NCBI RefSeq assembly: GCF_947172395.1
Contig: NC_069083.1
Coordinates: 9,580,501-9,644,500 of the forward strand
Source of the DNA: Bicyclus anynana
Lineage: Eukaryota > Arthropoda > Insecta > Lepidoptera > Nymphalidae
DNA length: 64,000 nucleotides
Direction: 5' to 3'
Part shown: positions 11,982 through 23,798 of the stretch, piece by piece
Layout of the letters: every line of letters starts with the position of its first letter
Numbering within the stretch: the stretch's first letter is position 1
The notes under the pieces: generated by a model
What the model saw: only the letters and a program-made list of their open reading frames with translations
Databases searched by the model: none
Told to the model about the DNA's origin: nothing
Made by a program: the position numbers and the translations under genes

Positions 11982-12173
11982 CTAGCTGACGCCGCGCGGT
12001 TTTACCCGCGTGGTTCTCGTTTCCGTAGAAGTACGGGGATAATATATAGCCTTCGTCGATAAATGTGTTATCTAAAACTTTAAGAATTTTTCAAATCGAA
12101 CAAGTAGTTCCTGAGATTAGCGCGTTCAATCAAACAAACAAAACCTTCAGCTTTATATATTAGTATTATAGAT
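11982..12173 (-). mobile_element. HEL-X Helitron-like copy, inverted
   Basis: It runs from CTAGCTGACGCCGCGCGG through CCGTAGAAGTACGGGGAT (a near-terminal hairpin region in the reverse view) to CAAACAAACAAAACCTTCAGC and TAGTATTATAGA. This is the reverse complement of the 32979-33166 copy. Confidence 0.75.
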
Positions 12174-12364
12174 TTTGTTTGCATTAAAATCAATTGTAAT
12201 TATTTTAATTTTCAAAATAAATTTGAGATTTTTAATAGTAGCTTACTTTATGAAAACAGCTGAATACTGTCACCAATCGTTATATAGTTGCATAATTATC
12301 TATACAAATACAAATGTAATTTAGGCTTTTGCATTCCTCTTAACGTAACATGTCGACCATTTTA

Positions 12365-12676
12365 GACGGCCTCCGTGGCGCAGTGGTATGCGCGGTGGAT
12401 TTACAAGACGGAGGTCCTGGGTCGATCGAGGTTTTCTTAATTGGTCCAGGTCTGGCTGGTGGGAGGCTTCGGCCGTGGCTAGTCGCCACCCTACCGGCAA
12501 AGACGTACCGCCAAGGGATTTAGCGTTCCGGTACGATGCCATATAGAAACCGAAAGGAGTGTGGATTTTCATCGTCCTCCTAACAAGTTAGCCCGCTTCC
12601 ATCTTAGATTGCATCATCACTTACCATCAGGTGAGATTTAGTCAAGGGCTAACTAGTAAAGAATAACAAAAAAAAA
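12365..12676 (+). mobile_element. SINE-A, near full-length
   Basis: Box A is CCGTGGCGCAGTGGTATGCG and box B is GGTCCTGGGTCGATCGAGG (one base lost). The body has TGGTCCAGGTCTGGCTGG, GGCTTCGGCCGTGGCTAG, CGGTACGATGCC and CCTAACAAGTTAGCCCGCTTCC, ending GTAAAGAATAACAAAAAAAA. It is the best reference copy for the family in the window. Confidence 0.88.
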
Positions 12677-12789
12677 CATGACCTTATAAAACGTAAAGAC
12701 GTCAAATAAAAATGCGATGACCTGTGATTAAGATAATCAGTCCTTCTATTCGTCCATGTAGATACAAAACCTAAATCCTTATACCTAAA

Positions 12790-12962
12790 ACCTAATATTA
12801 CAAACGGGTAGATTTTGTGAGTTTGCAGGGGGTAGTCACAGGATCTACTGAACCGATTTAATAATTTTACAAATATAACGTTATTTCAAAGTTTTATAGG
12901 CTTAAAGTCATCACCGTATTCCCAAGGGAACTATGCGGGTAAAACCTCGGGGCGTCTGCTAA
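12790..12962 (+). mobile_element. Diverged Helitron-like copy
   Basis: CCTAATATTACAAACGGGTAG, GGATCTACTGAACCGATTTAA and GTATTCCCAAGGGAACTATGCGGG precede GGGGCGTCTGCTAAT. The order matches HEL-X/HEL-Y relatives, with heavy divergence. Confidence 0.5.
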
Positions 12963-13544
12963 TTTGTAATATTTTCTTCGATAAAACTTAAAAGACACAA
13001 TTATCTTAACCAAAGACGCCTTACAATTTTAATCTTTTACGCTGTGTCTTCGTTTGCCACGATATGATTTGAGCACGGGCTGTCAAACTTTCAGTTTTCA
13101 TTTATGTCTTTATGACTATGGTCACCACAGGCTCTAAGACTATTATGACGTCATGACAAACTAAACTTGGGACATCCCATTTGATGCTATCAGCTGTTTG
13201 CATAATTAGTTCGGAATGCAGTAGAATATACCTACAGAAAAAGCCATTAAGAAGTTTTCCTGTTACAATTTTCATAATACCTTGCAAGTGCAATTAAAGT
13301 GCTTTATAATTTCTTAAAAGAAATATTTGCAGGATAAAATCAGAATATACCAACTACTGGAATAAAATATGCACGGAAGCGAGTCCCTCATTCTTTTTGG
13401 AAAGCTCCTTTCCCTGGAATATATGACAAGGACTAAAATAGCATCATGCAAATCGGTACGTATCTAATCCTGAAAAAATACGAGTAGGTACATAAAAAAG
13501 GTACACATTACTTGAAAAACATTTCCTCCTCCTCGTCCTCGTAA

Positions 13545-13703
13545 TTATACGCTACTCATTAGTCTGCCTGTTTGTTGCGACTATTGAAATGGCTGGACCG
13601 ATTTTGGTGGGACTTCACTGGCAGATGATGTTATAAGGAGTAACATTAAGCCCAGTGTTCCTCCCGTATTTTTACGGGAACGGGAACTACGCGTCCGCTA
13701 GTT
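13545..13703 (+). mobile_element. Diverged Helitron-like copy
   Basis: AATGGCTGGACCGATTTTGG...CCCGTATTTTTACGGGAACGGGAACTACGCGTCCGCTAG has the typical 3' hairpin (CCCGT/ACGGG) and CTAG end. The 5' half is decayed. Confidence 0.55.
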
Positions 13704-13894
13704 ATAAAGTACCCACTAAATTATCTAATATATTAAAGAACGTCACGGACTTTGTTAACAAACTCCTCCGAAACGGTTTAATTCTGTTATTGAAGGTCTT
13801 TCGATTTTTATGAAATTTTGTATAACAGGTAGATCCGACCATCTGACAACATATATTTATCATACCCCTAAATCATAAGGGTGGTTCCCCAATT

Positions 13895-14033
13895 TATAAG
13901 ACGAAACAGCGTTTGCTGGGTCATCTAGTAATTTTATACTATACTAAATTACTGTACATAAAGTTAGTATATTATAAAATTACTAGATGACCCAGCAAAG
14001 ATCAAATATTTTACAATTACTGTACATAAAGTT
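13895..14033. repeat. Z-element end with a 25-bp perfect inverted repeat and a 19-bp direct repeat
   Basis: GCGTTTGCTGGGTCATCTAG is a Z-family end, also seen at 37880 in the other orientation. Arm 13914-13938 is perfectly complementary to 13973-13997 with a 34-nt loop. AATTACTGTACATAAAGTT lies in the loop (13947-13965) and again just outside the right arm (14015-14033). Confidence 0.7.
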
Positions 14034-14447
14034 TATCGAACGTGATTTATCTCTCGCCTGACTTAATTTCGCATGCAAATCCATTCACAGACTTAAAACT
14101 TATTTTGAAAATCACTTAGCTCGATATAAATTGCCCCTTAGTGATAGAGTACAGGGCGGGGCGCTCGCTACTGCAGTGCACCAACATATTTCTAATTTAC
14201 ATCCGTGGAGTGACCTGTTCTACCAGTAAACTGTAAACTAGGCTTAAATTAACATTGTATCTGTGCACTTTCGAATCGATACTATTCACATAAAGTCTGT
14301 ATGTAATTACTTAATATACCTTCTATTTTATGCACTCTCACTTTTTGAATATCGCCATAATAATCATCATCTTCGTTGTCAGCCTTTTTTAAAGCTAAGC
14401 CTCTTTATACTCGTCTATTAGGATTTGAGACCTTTGTCCGTTTTGTT

Positions 14448-14512
14448 TGGAAGTCCATGCAAGAGGCCTATGTCCAGCAGTGGACATCCATCGACGGTTA
14501 AGGATGATGACA
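14448..14512 (+). mobile_element. RTE-type LINE 3' tail
   Basis: GGAAGTCCATGCAAGAGGCC, TATGTCCAGCAGTGGACATCC and GATGATGA match the terminal sequence of the 1130-1672 LINE fragment. Confidence 0.65.
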
Positions 14513-14544
14513 TATTAGGAGAAGGGATATTTACTACCACGCTA

Positions 14545-14680
14545 CACCTACTGGTGTAACCACCAACTTCTCAACTCTAGGCTGAATTTTTTTTACTGAA
14601 AATTTATTAAATTAAGAAAAACTGAATATTTTATAGTTCGACTTAGGACTCAAACCTAGGACCTCGTGATCCAAAGCCCC
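14545..14680. repeat. Dispersed repeat shared with 52450-52580
   Basis: GTAACCACCAACTTCTCAACTCTAGGCTGAATTTTT...ACTGAATATTTTATAG..GACTTAGGACTCAAACCTAG aligns in order with CATCACCAATTTCTGAACTCCGGGCTGAGAATTTTT...GCTCAGTATTTACATAG..GGACTTAGGAATCG at 52.5 kb. The class is unknown. Confidence 0.5.
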
Positions 14681-15139
14681 ATGATATAATTTCTCTCCCC
14701 CAATTAAAGCTAAAACGAAACGCTTTTCATGATTTTAGTCCAATCAAGTGAACTGTTTAGTTATCGAGGAGCGCTTTGTAACAGAACCTAGCTGGAAAAG
14801 GACTACCGCCACACATCTCTCATAACAGCAATACTGTGTTCTAGCTTAAAATGCATGGTTGCGGGTATAATAACAGGCACTTGAAGTTTCACCTCCTTCT
14901 CAGATTGATAGTCATAGGTCGTACCTACTTTGTAAGACGTTCTTATGCCCAGCAAAATATTGCTCTGTTTATAGTAGGTACCCTAACTAGGTAAAGTATT
15001 TGCCCTTCGTGCTCTTTCTCTGACAATTACTATCAAAACAACAGTCCAGCTTAAAGAGTCTTTTTAAGTCTACCATGCATCTAAGAACCATATCATTCAT
15101 AGTACAGTAGGGTGTGAAACATAAACGTACATGAACCGG

Positions 15140-15325
15140 AGAAAACGTGTCTTATTAATGACAACGTCTTTTGATCTGAAAGAGCTCGAACAATATGGCC
15201 GATTCTCAGACGTAACCGATATGCACACACAAAAATTTCATAAAAATCGGTCTAGCGGTTTGAGGCAGTTTGGCAACAAATACCTAGATACGAGAATTTT
15301 ATTTACCTGTTAAGTTTCTTTATAT
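15140..15325 (+). repeat. Z-family / LINE-tail fragment
   Basis: TTTCATAAAAATCGGTCTAGCGGTTTGAGGCAGTTTGGCAAC matches the 37990-38030 part of the Z element (TTCATAAAAATCGGTCCAGCCGTTTGAG.GGAGTTTGGCAAC). The ORF across it is incidental. Confidence 0.5.
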
Positions 15326-15719
15326 GTTTGACCTAATTACTAAACATTTACGCGTTACTAAACAATTTTTTATTAAACTATTTTGATAAAATTGTTGCTT
15401 ACGATATACAATTAGTTTTAATGTATTACAAGCCAAGATTCAAACATAGAACAAACACTTCATAGGAAAGCGGTTTCTAGTTAAAGACTCCAAGATAAGC
15501 CAATTTACATAAATCGATGATCGTAAATTATTATTGTAACAGTACAATAGATTTTTTAGAATAAAATAATAAAGATAGATATTGACATAACGGCATTCAC
15601 AACGGTCATAGCACGTACTAATTGCAATTCACTCAAGTTGGTAAGCACGAGCCAATGTAACCCATTAGAGTGGAATTCTGTTTGAACTACAATATGTGTG
15701 TGCAAATAGCTAAATAGCC

Positions 15720-16215
15720 TCTCATAAGCGGGGCAGCCGACTAGTCAATAAGTCGAGAAAGGGACGAGCGTGCGAATAGGGTCAAACGCGCCATTGTCAC
15801 TACGTCTCGCTCTTTACCACTCGGCGACATGTATTCCTAGTACATTTATGCGCACATATGCTCGTGCGAACGCCATGAGCGCAAGATCAAGGTCCAACTC
15901 ACCGCTTCCGCCTCTTACACGAGGAATCTATGCGTCGAAACGCGTCTGACTGGCTCGCGGAGCCATAGCCGCATTACAGCAATTTCGCAAGCTTTCCAAC
16001 TAACTATTTAATTACCGGCACAGACGCGCCGCAGCTTGTTAAAAGACACAAGCGTGCGACTTTAATCGCCTTTTATCAGTAGGAAACGTAAAGCACAGTT
16101 TCTTGTAGGTGTTAAAATAAATGTTGGCGCACAAAAACGAGATATCGATACCGTCGTCGTGACGGATGCTTACGATTGTGACGACCGGGTGAAAGTACGA
16201 TCTCGTCGGATAGAT
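15720..16215 (-). promoter_or_regulatory. CpG-rich island with a minus-strand splice donor (candidate 5' exon)
   Basis: The block is clearly richer in GC and CpG than its surroundings and contains no known repeat. On the minus strand GGAAGCG|GTGAGT (donor bases 15902-15897) is a near-perfect donor, so an untranslated first exon ending at 15903 is possible. No TATA box or convincing ORF is seen. The role is inferred from composition only. Confidence 0.3.
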
Positions 16216-16724
16216 GCAGGCATAAATTTAATAACAGTATTAGATGTATATAGACGGAGAGCCAGCGATAACTACTCTCGTCATTTTATAACAGCTGAGA
16301 GTTTCTCAGCTCATGCTCTTACCATAGGCTAGAATTTGGGAGGTAGCAGATTTCGAGAATCCCTACACACAACCGTCTAAGTACAAAGTTCTAATTCGCC
16401 TTGACACTTGATGGCTATTCTTCGCTAGAAACTCTTAAAGTTTTGTCCTAAACTTATAGTGTTTCTCGAAAGGTTGCGGGAAGTGACTGGCGAGTAGGTA
16501 TATCATTTCTCATATAACGCTAAGGAAAATGAAAAAAAATACACTTTATATTTAAGACGGTCGAGAGTCTGGATCCTTCAATCCTGTTACCTCCCGAAGT
16601 AACTACAGTCCAAACCCATGCTTGGCAATGGTAGTAGCATACAAACTTTCAGCTTTTATAAAATAACGAAGGTCTAAGGTTCACTGGCTCTTACACTAAT
16701 AGGATTGCGGAGACAAGGTCCGCG

Positions 16725-16805
16725 ATGCAGGGCCGGCCGGCGCGAGCGAGTACCGTTAGCGGGCAAAGCTCGCCGCATGCCGACTCTGGCGACACGATCG
16801 GGCCA
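16725..16805. promoter_or_regulatory. Short GC-rich block
   Basis: GCAGGGCCGGCCGGCGCGAGCG...CTCGCCGCATGCCGACTCTGGCGACACGATCGGGCC stands out sharply from AT-rich flanks. It may belong with the island at 15720-16215. No ORF or repeat match is seen. Confidence 0.25.
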
Positions 16806-16983
16806 CTAAGTCTCGAGATAATCTATAAATTATGTCGGGTAATATTAAAATTTCGATTGTAGAGACATACCGTAACGGTAGATTTTTTTATCGGTGACAG
16901 GTTTGCGCTCGAACAGAATGTTAACTGATAGTTACCGGTGAAGCTAAGATGGAAGAGTTACGGCACTTTTATAAACCTTTTTT

Positions 16984-17265
16984 GACGGCCTCCGTGGCGC
17001 AGTGGTGTGCGCGGTAGATTTACATGAGGTCCTGGGTTTGATACCCGACTGGGCTGATTGAGGTTTTCTTAATTGATGCAGGACTGGTGGGAGGTTTCGG
17101 CCGTTTCGGGTTTCTACCGACAAAGACGTACCGCCAAGCGATTTAGCGTTCCGGTACGATTTCAAGTAGAAACCGAAAGGGGTGGATTTTTATCCTCCTC
17201 CTTATAACCACCAGGTTAGATTGTAATCAAGGGCTAACTTGTAAAGAATAGAAAAAAAAACCTTT
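16984..17265 (+). mobile_element. SINE-A, degenerate
   Basis: GACGGCCTCCGTGGCGCAGTGG (box A) is followed by TGAGGTCCTGGGTTTGATACCC (mutated box B). The rest has several small deletions, then GGGCTAACTTGTAAAGAATAG and an A tail. Confidence 0.82.
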
Positions 17266-17269
17266 ACAC

Positions 17270-20200
17270 CGCAGTATTGGGTCGATACTTCATTTGGCGG
17301 TAGTGCCTATCTGATCACAACTCAAGCCTCTTAGCAGACTAAAGCGGATTATTGTGCAAATATTATTTATTATTATAAACTTATACAAAAAAGAACTCTT
17401 AATTAAGTTTGAAAGGTCGTGACAGTAAACGATTGCATGATCACAGATGAACGATATCCTCAAAAGAGGATATATAATATATTTTAATGTTATTAATGTT
17501 AATAGTTTAAAATTAAATTCATTAATTTGGATGAAATAAGACGGGTGGCAGGGGTAAGTGGGCAAAATCTGCAAGGGATCGGGAATTGTAGAAACGTTTG
17601 GAGGAGGCCTTCGTCTAAAAGACAATCACAAAAATTTTGAATAAAGGCTCTTATTATTATTGTTATTATTAGTATTATCTTATTATAATTTGAAAAAGAA
17701 ATAGTATTCGAATTAAGAGGATACAAAATGCGTTTTATCATGATAATTAAGTTTATTCTTTAATTAATTATTATTAAAAGAAAATATCAGGTTAACTTGC
17801 GACGGTACTAGGTAAAAATTACTAAACCTATATGACTTTTAGTTTTATAATATTTTGTTATTCTATTTAATCAAATAAACTAAACTAAACTACATTGTGA
17901 GTGGCTAAAAATGACTATTGATAATCCTATAGATAATAATTAATAAAAGTATTTTACAATAGTATTTACAAAATACTAATGATATTAAAAAAGAAATCTA
18001 AAAACAAGACACAAAATCAAATTAAAAAAAAAAATACGAAATTCAAATTCATAAGCTGTCTTTCATTGTAAACAAGATAAGTCATATCTTTGTATACGAT
18101 CATATTGAGTCTTGTACGAATTTCGATCATTGAAATAATGATCATTCCTTAACCAAACTGTACAAATCAAATCGTAACTTATCTATCATAAGTTTAAAGC
18201 AAGAATGATGTCACTGAAAAGATAAAGCTAAGAAAGGATGAAGTAAAAGTTCGCAAAGTACGTCCAATATTGTGTTGCCCTAGAATACAACCTCTTGGCA
18301 AACTGACGTGAGTAATGCCAAATTGTTTCACGTACGCGCGTAGAATATGCCAATACTGAAAAGGCGGTAGAGAGAACATCAGTATGTGACCTCGAATCTT
18401 GTATCCACGTCTCGACAAAAATGACTTGCATCAGTCCTACTTAAAAAGTAGCGACCTTGCGTTAATCCCTACACAATACCCGATAAAGGTGTAAAAAAAG
18501 AAAACAGTTCCTGTCTGCATACAGACACAAAATAAGTGTCAGACGCCCTTTATAACTTGCTTGGTACTTATATTAAAGTTCAAGAAGACATTTACAAGGG
18601 ATGTATAATTTATTGCTACAATGATGCTTTTTACTGGGTTTATGACGTTTTTAACAACAATAACAAGCCTATATATTTACTGGTATGTTTATCTGCTCAT
18701 ATATATGTACTAGTATATATGTACTGGTATATTTCCACTAATACATGTAAGACAAATTTGGCGCTTCGTATTTAATTTTAAGAAAAATGCTCGTTGAAAA
18801 TTACTCTACATTGATTCTGTCATTGATGAATGACCTGTTAATTTTGAAATTAAATAAGTACCTATATTAAACAATTATGATAACGCGAAACTCTTTTGAT
18901 AATGATCATACTTGTACCAGGTTGTACCAAGCAATTACTATGGGACAACAAAGTTGTTTGAGCTAACAATCAATTACATTAAAGCTGTCACTTATAAAAC
19001 GGTATGGATGCTAATGTAGATATTGTAGTGACCAATATTCATCACGTTTTCTCTTTCGAAAATGAATATGTAGGTCACAATCACAACGGAACATTATTAC
19101 TTACTTTGATTATCTCGAACGAAAATGTACGTACTGCAGCCAATGTGGTTAACCTGAAGGACCATATATACCATTTAATATAATTAACCTTAATAAAATA
19201 TTTAATTTATACGTTTTTTTAATTTATAATCATTAATTTACAAATTTATAATCAATGTTTTTATTTTTCAAATCAAAGCCCTACATTCGGGAAATCAAAA
19301 AGCTATAAAACCAAAAAAACATTATTTTTAATTTTTATTGAGTTTGTTTTGTATATTTTATTCGATATACTCAATTACGTATTCATTTTCAACTGTTAAC
19401 CTCTTTCGATAACACTAACTGGTCGGCTGCCATTTAGTGAACATAAATGAAATTGTAATTTATTACATACCTTTTCATATACCTACATTTTCGGAAACGA
19501 ATATCTTTACAGAAGGGAAAGTCAAGTAGGTAAGTCATTTTTATTGAAAAAAAAGCTAGACAAACATTTCACAATTTTTTATCTAATGACAAATGTGTTT
19601 TTCAAAATAATTTTATACAAATTAATTTTACATGAGGGTATGCAAACCCAACTCTCAAAAGACAAGGACTTTTAAATATCAGATGTAAAAAATACATTAT
19701 GAATGTTGTTTTACTCGTACCTGTTTCCTTGTAATAATAAAAGTAAAACAGCTTGTCATTTAGATTTAATAATAAAGCAAAAAAATACAATAGCTTCAAC
19801 TTTTAACTGGAAGAACCGTGCACTTTACGATTACCATACCTTCACACTCATTTTATTTGAGTTAATTATGTAGATACACGTTACTCGTTTTATAATAGTT
19901 ACTATCACCAACGCGAAACAACCTTGGTCTTCAGATAAAATTCATTAATATGAATTTTGTTTTAAGTGTAGGTATACGTCTTTCTAGAGTTTCTAGCCTA
20001 ATAATAATTACATTCATACTAGATATATACAAAATTCTTGTAAGAACAGATTAAAAATATACCTGGTACTTTCTTAGTACCTAAAATTATATTACGGCAC
20101 ATTTCTTTAATTTGTTTCCGGATTATGCATATTTAATCCAAATGGATGTTTCTGCGCCGATACAGCATATTAGATTTACGAGTTTTAATTCTTTTATCTC

Positions 20201-20590
20201 CAAATTGCGGTTCCAAATTGGTTTCAGTTCGTTATATAACTGAAGTGGAATTCCCTGGCGCTATAAAGATTTAATTCGAATGCAATTTGGCACTGATCGC
20301 GGTTGAGGCACTAAGCTTATGCAATAGAGCCTCTAGTAAACACACTAGTGTAAACTGACCCCGGCTTCAAACGGATTAACTGCTTACTTATCTAGATTAT
20401 TATGCAGGCGTAGATAGTTCTATATAGGTCACACGTAAAATTATTATTTAGGTACAGTTCGGGAAATATCTAAGTTAATCAGGTTAATCATTTAATTTCT
20501 TCAATGTTTTTGACAACCTAACAGAACCTGTGTGTAAAATATTTTGAAGCATAGTTTAAAAAATATAGGAAGCGAAACAATAAGCATAGC
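17270..20590. other. Long AT-rich stretch without recognised genes
   Basis: No exon, SINE or LINE is recognised. Minor structure: a short tandem ATATATGTACTRGTATAT run near 18695-18730 and TTATTATTR runs near 17650. Small ORFs are compatible with chance. Confidence 0.5.
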
Positions 20591-20592
20591 AT

Positions 20593-20656
20593 AAAAGATA
20601 TAGGAAGCAAAACAATTATACATAATTGTATAATTGTTTTGCTTCCAATATCTTTT
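20593..20656. repeat. 64-bp hairpin, arms about 29 bp
   Basis: AAAAGATATAGGAAGCAAAA at the left is mirrored by TTTTGCTTCCAATATCTTTT at the right, with a palindromic AT centre. A partial direct copy of the left arm (ATATAGGAAGCGAAACAATA) lies at about 20565-20585. Confidence 0.7.
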
Positions 20657-21479
20657 GAGGAAAACCATTGAAAGTAGTTGATGAAACAGATAGAAGTACG
20701 CATAACTCACTAGTAAGAAAAATGTTAATATCTAAAGTGCAAAGAAATCATATACTTATTTCTTATACCAATAATATAAAAGAAGCCACTTACGCTTACA
20801 ATAAAAAACAACCCCGGAACTTACGATTAATTACTATACGAGTTACGACGCGAATTAATTTACAAGATTGGTCACCAGAGTGTATCGTTTATTGTAAATA
20901 TAAAAGTTGATTACAAAACGGCCTTTTAATACCCTTGTAAATTGTATTGAATGTTATCAAGATGTTTTCGAATAATCTCATAAAAGCATTACCTAAAAGG
21001 CCATCAGAACATTGAAATGAAAGTAGGCCTTTGTTACAAAATAAGTTTCGGGCAGCACTCGTACGGAGTACTTCGGAGCGTATCAAGTATGTACAGTTAC
21101 AAAGTGGGTGTAACACAGTAGCGATTAGAGATGCCAAGAGCTACATTTCACTCGATAGTAGATATTAGGTTACTGTGGAGGTCCGGAATGCGGTGGAAGG
21201 GCGTCTAGTGGAGATTTACTCGTGTGCGACTTTTCTTCATCGTGTGAATGCATGAACGTTGTTCTAGCGTAAACTGCGAAATATTGTTTTCAATTTGCTA
21301 AAATACATGAATAATTTTAAGCGTTGAACATTTTTCGTTAGTTTTATATTAAATGATGATGATGATGATAGCAATCTTAGAATAAGCTTTGTGTAAAAAC
21401 TAACTGAAAACTTACAAAACACTAAATTGATGCCTCATAATTGTTAAAAATCTCTTAATCTCTCTCTTAATTGTTTGTG

Positions 21480-21705
21480 AGCCGTGATAGCCCAGTTGTG
21501 TGCATTTTAAGAAATTAAATATCACGTGTCTCAAACGGTGAAGGAAAAACATCCTGAGGAAACCTGCATAATAGAGAAAATTAATTCTCTACGTGTGTGA
21601 AATCTGCCAATTGGGCCAGCGTGGTGGACTATTGGCCTAACCCTTCTCATTCTGAGAGGAGACTCGAGCTCAGCAGTGAGTCAGGCTGTCATAGGGGTTG
21701 ATACG
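21480..21705 (+). mobile_element. SINE-B copy lacking most of the tRNA-like head
   Basis: AGCCGTGATAGCCCAGTTGTGTGCATTTTAAG joins box A directly to the body, removing box B (about 85 bp). The remainder, AACGGTGAAGG...CCTTCTCATTCTGAGAGG...CAGCAGTGAG, is intact. Confidence 0.8.
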
Positions 21706-22340
21706 AACATTAAAATCTGATTTATAAACTAATTGGAGTAAAAAATCGTCAAAGATCAAGAGAAAGTCAATCTTATGATTAATAATGGTAATGATCATTC
21801 ACCTTAATAGTAATAAGTAATGGTTTGATATGTATAATATGAGTAACCTTAATAAGTGAAACGTATTCTTCGACTCGTTTGCCAATTGATCTATTGAACT
21901 ACTTGTAATCGACATTAATGAGAAACGCAGTTGTATGTCAAGCTTGCCCATAATAAAGTTCTATTTATTTATAGTCCAGTAGATTATAATCGGAATACCA
22001 GTTCATACTTTCTTTTAAACTTGAATAGATTTCTTACGAACCATAATCTTTCGCCGCAAGGCTTATTTTATCTGACCTAAAATTTCAAAGCGATTGAATA
22101 AATCCGATAATAAGTTTTCTGAGAAACAATATCTAGTTGACCTTCCGAACGAAACTAAAACAAATTGCTTGGAAGATGGACCTTGAAGTATTTAAGGATC
22201 TAAATATGCTTCTTAATAAATTATGGACTTCAGTGTAACTAGAACAATTTCTGGTTTCTGTAGACCAAAATAAACGAAATTTAGTTACCAAAATTAAATA
22301 TTTAGCAATATCTGAACAAATATATGCTCCAAAAAAAAAA

Positions 22341-22540
22341 TATATTACAAGTCTCATACGGTGAAGGAAAAACATCGTGAGGAAACCTGCATACCAGAGT
22401 ATTTACTAATTCTCTACGTGTGTGAAGTCTGCCAATCCGCATTGGCCCAACGTGGTAGACTAAGGCTTAACCCCTCTCATTCTGAGCGAAAACTGGTGCT
22501 CAACAGTGAGCCGAATATGGGTTGTTTATGATGATGATGC
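22341..22540 (+). mobile_element. SINE-B, 5'-truncated
   Basis: It begins in the body (AAGTCTCATACGGTGAAGG) and runs through GCCAATCCGCATTGGCCCAACG to GAATATGGGTTGTTTATGATGATGATG. Confidence 0.8.
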
Positions 22541-22716
22541 TCCAATATTTCAAGTTATCTAACCTTCACTTTACAAGTTTAACTTCAGTAAGAAACAGGT
22601 ATCATTTATGGATCGTTACTAGATAAATGTCACAGAGAAATTAGTGCTGCATTCCTAATAAAGAATACGTTGTGAAAAAAACAACAACAATCGCGGGAAA
22701 GAACTAAAAGGTACCC

Positions 22717-22945
22717 ACGTTCATTAATCATCTTCCAAAGCCATGTACCAACAATGACACGCTGTTGCAGGTCACATTCGTTACATAGAGTAATGTACAT
22801 GTCGCAGATCCTCGTAATAGTTCATTATGTCTGTGGGCCATTTATTATCGTATCATCTTCGCTTGTTTGCCACAATCGATCGACAAAGCGTACATATACT
22901 AATGGGTTTTTTCTCCATCATATGTCTATATGTCTGACTATTATA
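22717..22945 (+). repeat. Repeat A, first copy
   Basis: It is diverged but collinear with 23799-24012: TTCATTAATCATCTTCC, CACGCTGTTGCAGGTCACA, AGATCCTCGTAATAGTTCATTATG, TATCATCTTCGCTTGTTTG, CTAATGGG. The family is unknown and no ORF is shared. Confidence 0.6.
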
Positions 22946-22947
22946 GT

Positions 22948-23058
22948 ACGAGATCCGGCATAAGAAATATAAACTGTTATTTATTTGGGATAAGAAATAA
23001 ATGGTGGAAAATATACATTGACATTGCAAAAAAGTTGCGAAGTAAAATTGCGGCCGGA
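22948..23058 (+). repeat. Repeat B, left arm of a large inverted pair
   Basis: GAGATCCGGCATAAGAAATATA...GTTATTTATTTGGGATAAGAAATAAATGG...TGACATTGCAAAAAAGTTGC matches the reverse complement of 23505-23625. The arms are about 110 bp with small indels, around a spacer of about 450 bp. Confidence 0.6.
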
Positions 23059-23504
23059 TTAAATAGTACTTATCAATGATTAATTTTTTTAATAAATTTA
23101 TTTAATCTACTTCCTTCATTGGTTAACTTAAAAAGTTGTATACTAGTTAAAAGAATATAGCCGACAGAGTTAAAAACTTAAAGGTTGCCTGCTTTCACAC
23201 TGCAACTGTGTGCCTTATAGCACAGGTGTCTATAATACAAGTTCTTTCTTAGTTTAGATACCTGTTACTCATCCATTAATTATAGTGTTAAGCTATTTTT
23301 ACCTATTATGTTACGGTTTTATAGAGAATAAACGATTATTATTATTATTATTATATAAACAGTTGAGTAACGTTATTTATATACCCTCATAAGTCGTCTA
23401 ATATGTCAAATGAAAGCTCATTTAATGCCTAATGTAACTGTATTAAGTTGCCTTTGATCTAGGTTTCCTAGTTTTTGTGTAAAAATGTGACTGGTTGCAT
23501 TTTA

Positions 23505-23625
23505 ACTAGGCAACCTATTTGCAATGTGTCACTGTGAATATTTATGTACTTATCATTTATTTCTCATCACTAATAAATAACAGATGAGGGTATATATTTC
23601 TAATGCCGGATCTTAGACCATTAAT
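23505..23625 (-). repeat. Repeat B, right arm
   Basis: In reverse complement it reads AAGATCCGGCATTAGAAATATA...GTTATTTATT..GATGAGAAATAAATG...GACACATTGCAAATAGGTTGC, matching the left arm. With it, this looks like the terminal inverted repeats of a MITE-sized element. Confidence 0.6.
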
Positions 23626-23798
23626 GATACATATTTTTAGAGTTCCATTGTCAAGTGCTTAAGATGACATTTGTATAGATTTGTCTTATTTCTGTGTCAC
23701 GTCAGTTTCTAAATTAAGAGCATATAGACTTAACCTATTCTGAATCAACAAAGGAATGTATAAACATACATACTTATATAAATATGGCGTCTATAACT

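Noticed and set aside
21000..21200. Exon suggested by moderate GC and an 82-codon minus ORF (20889-21137)
   Set aside because: It lacks an ATG start, a recognisable protein and a clear acceptor/donor pair.
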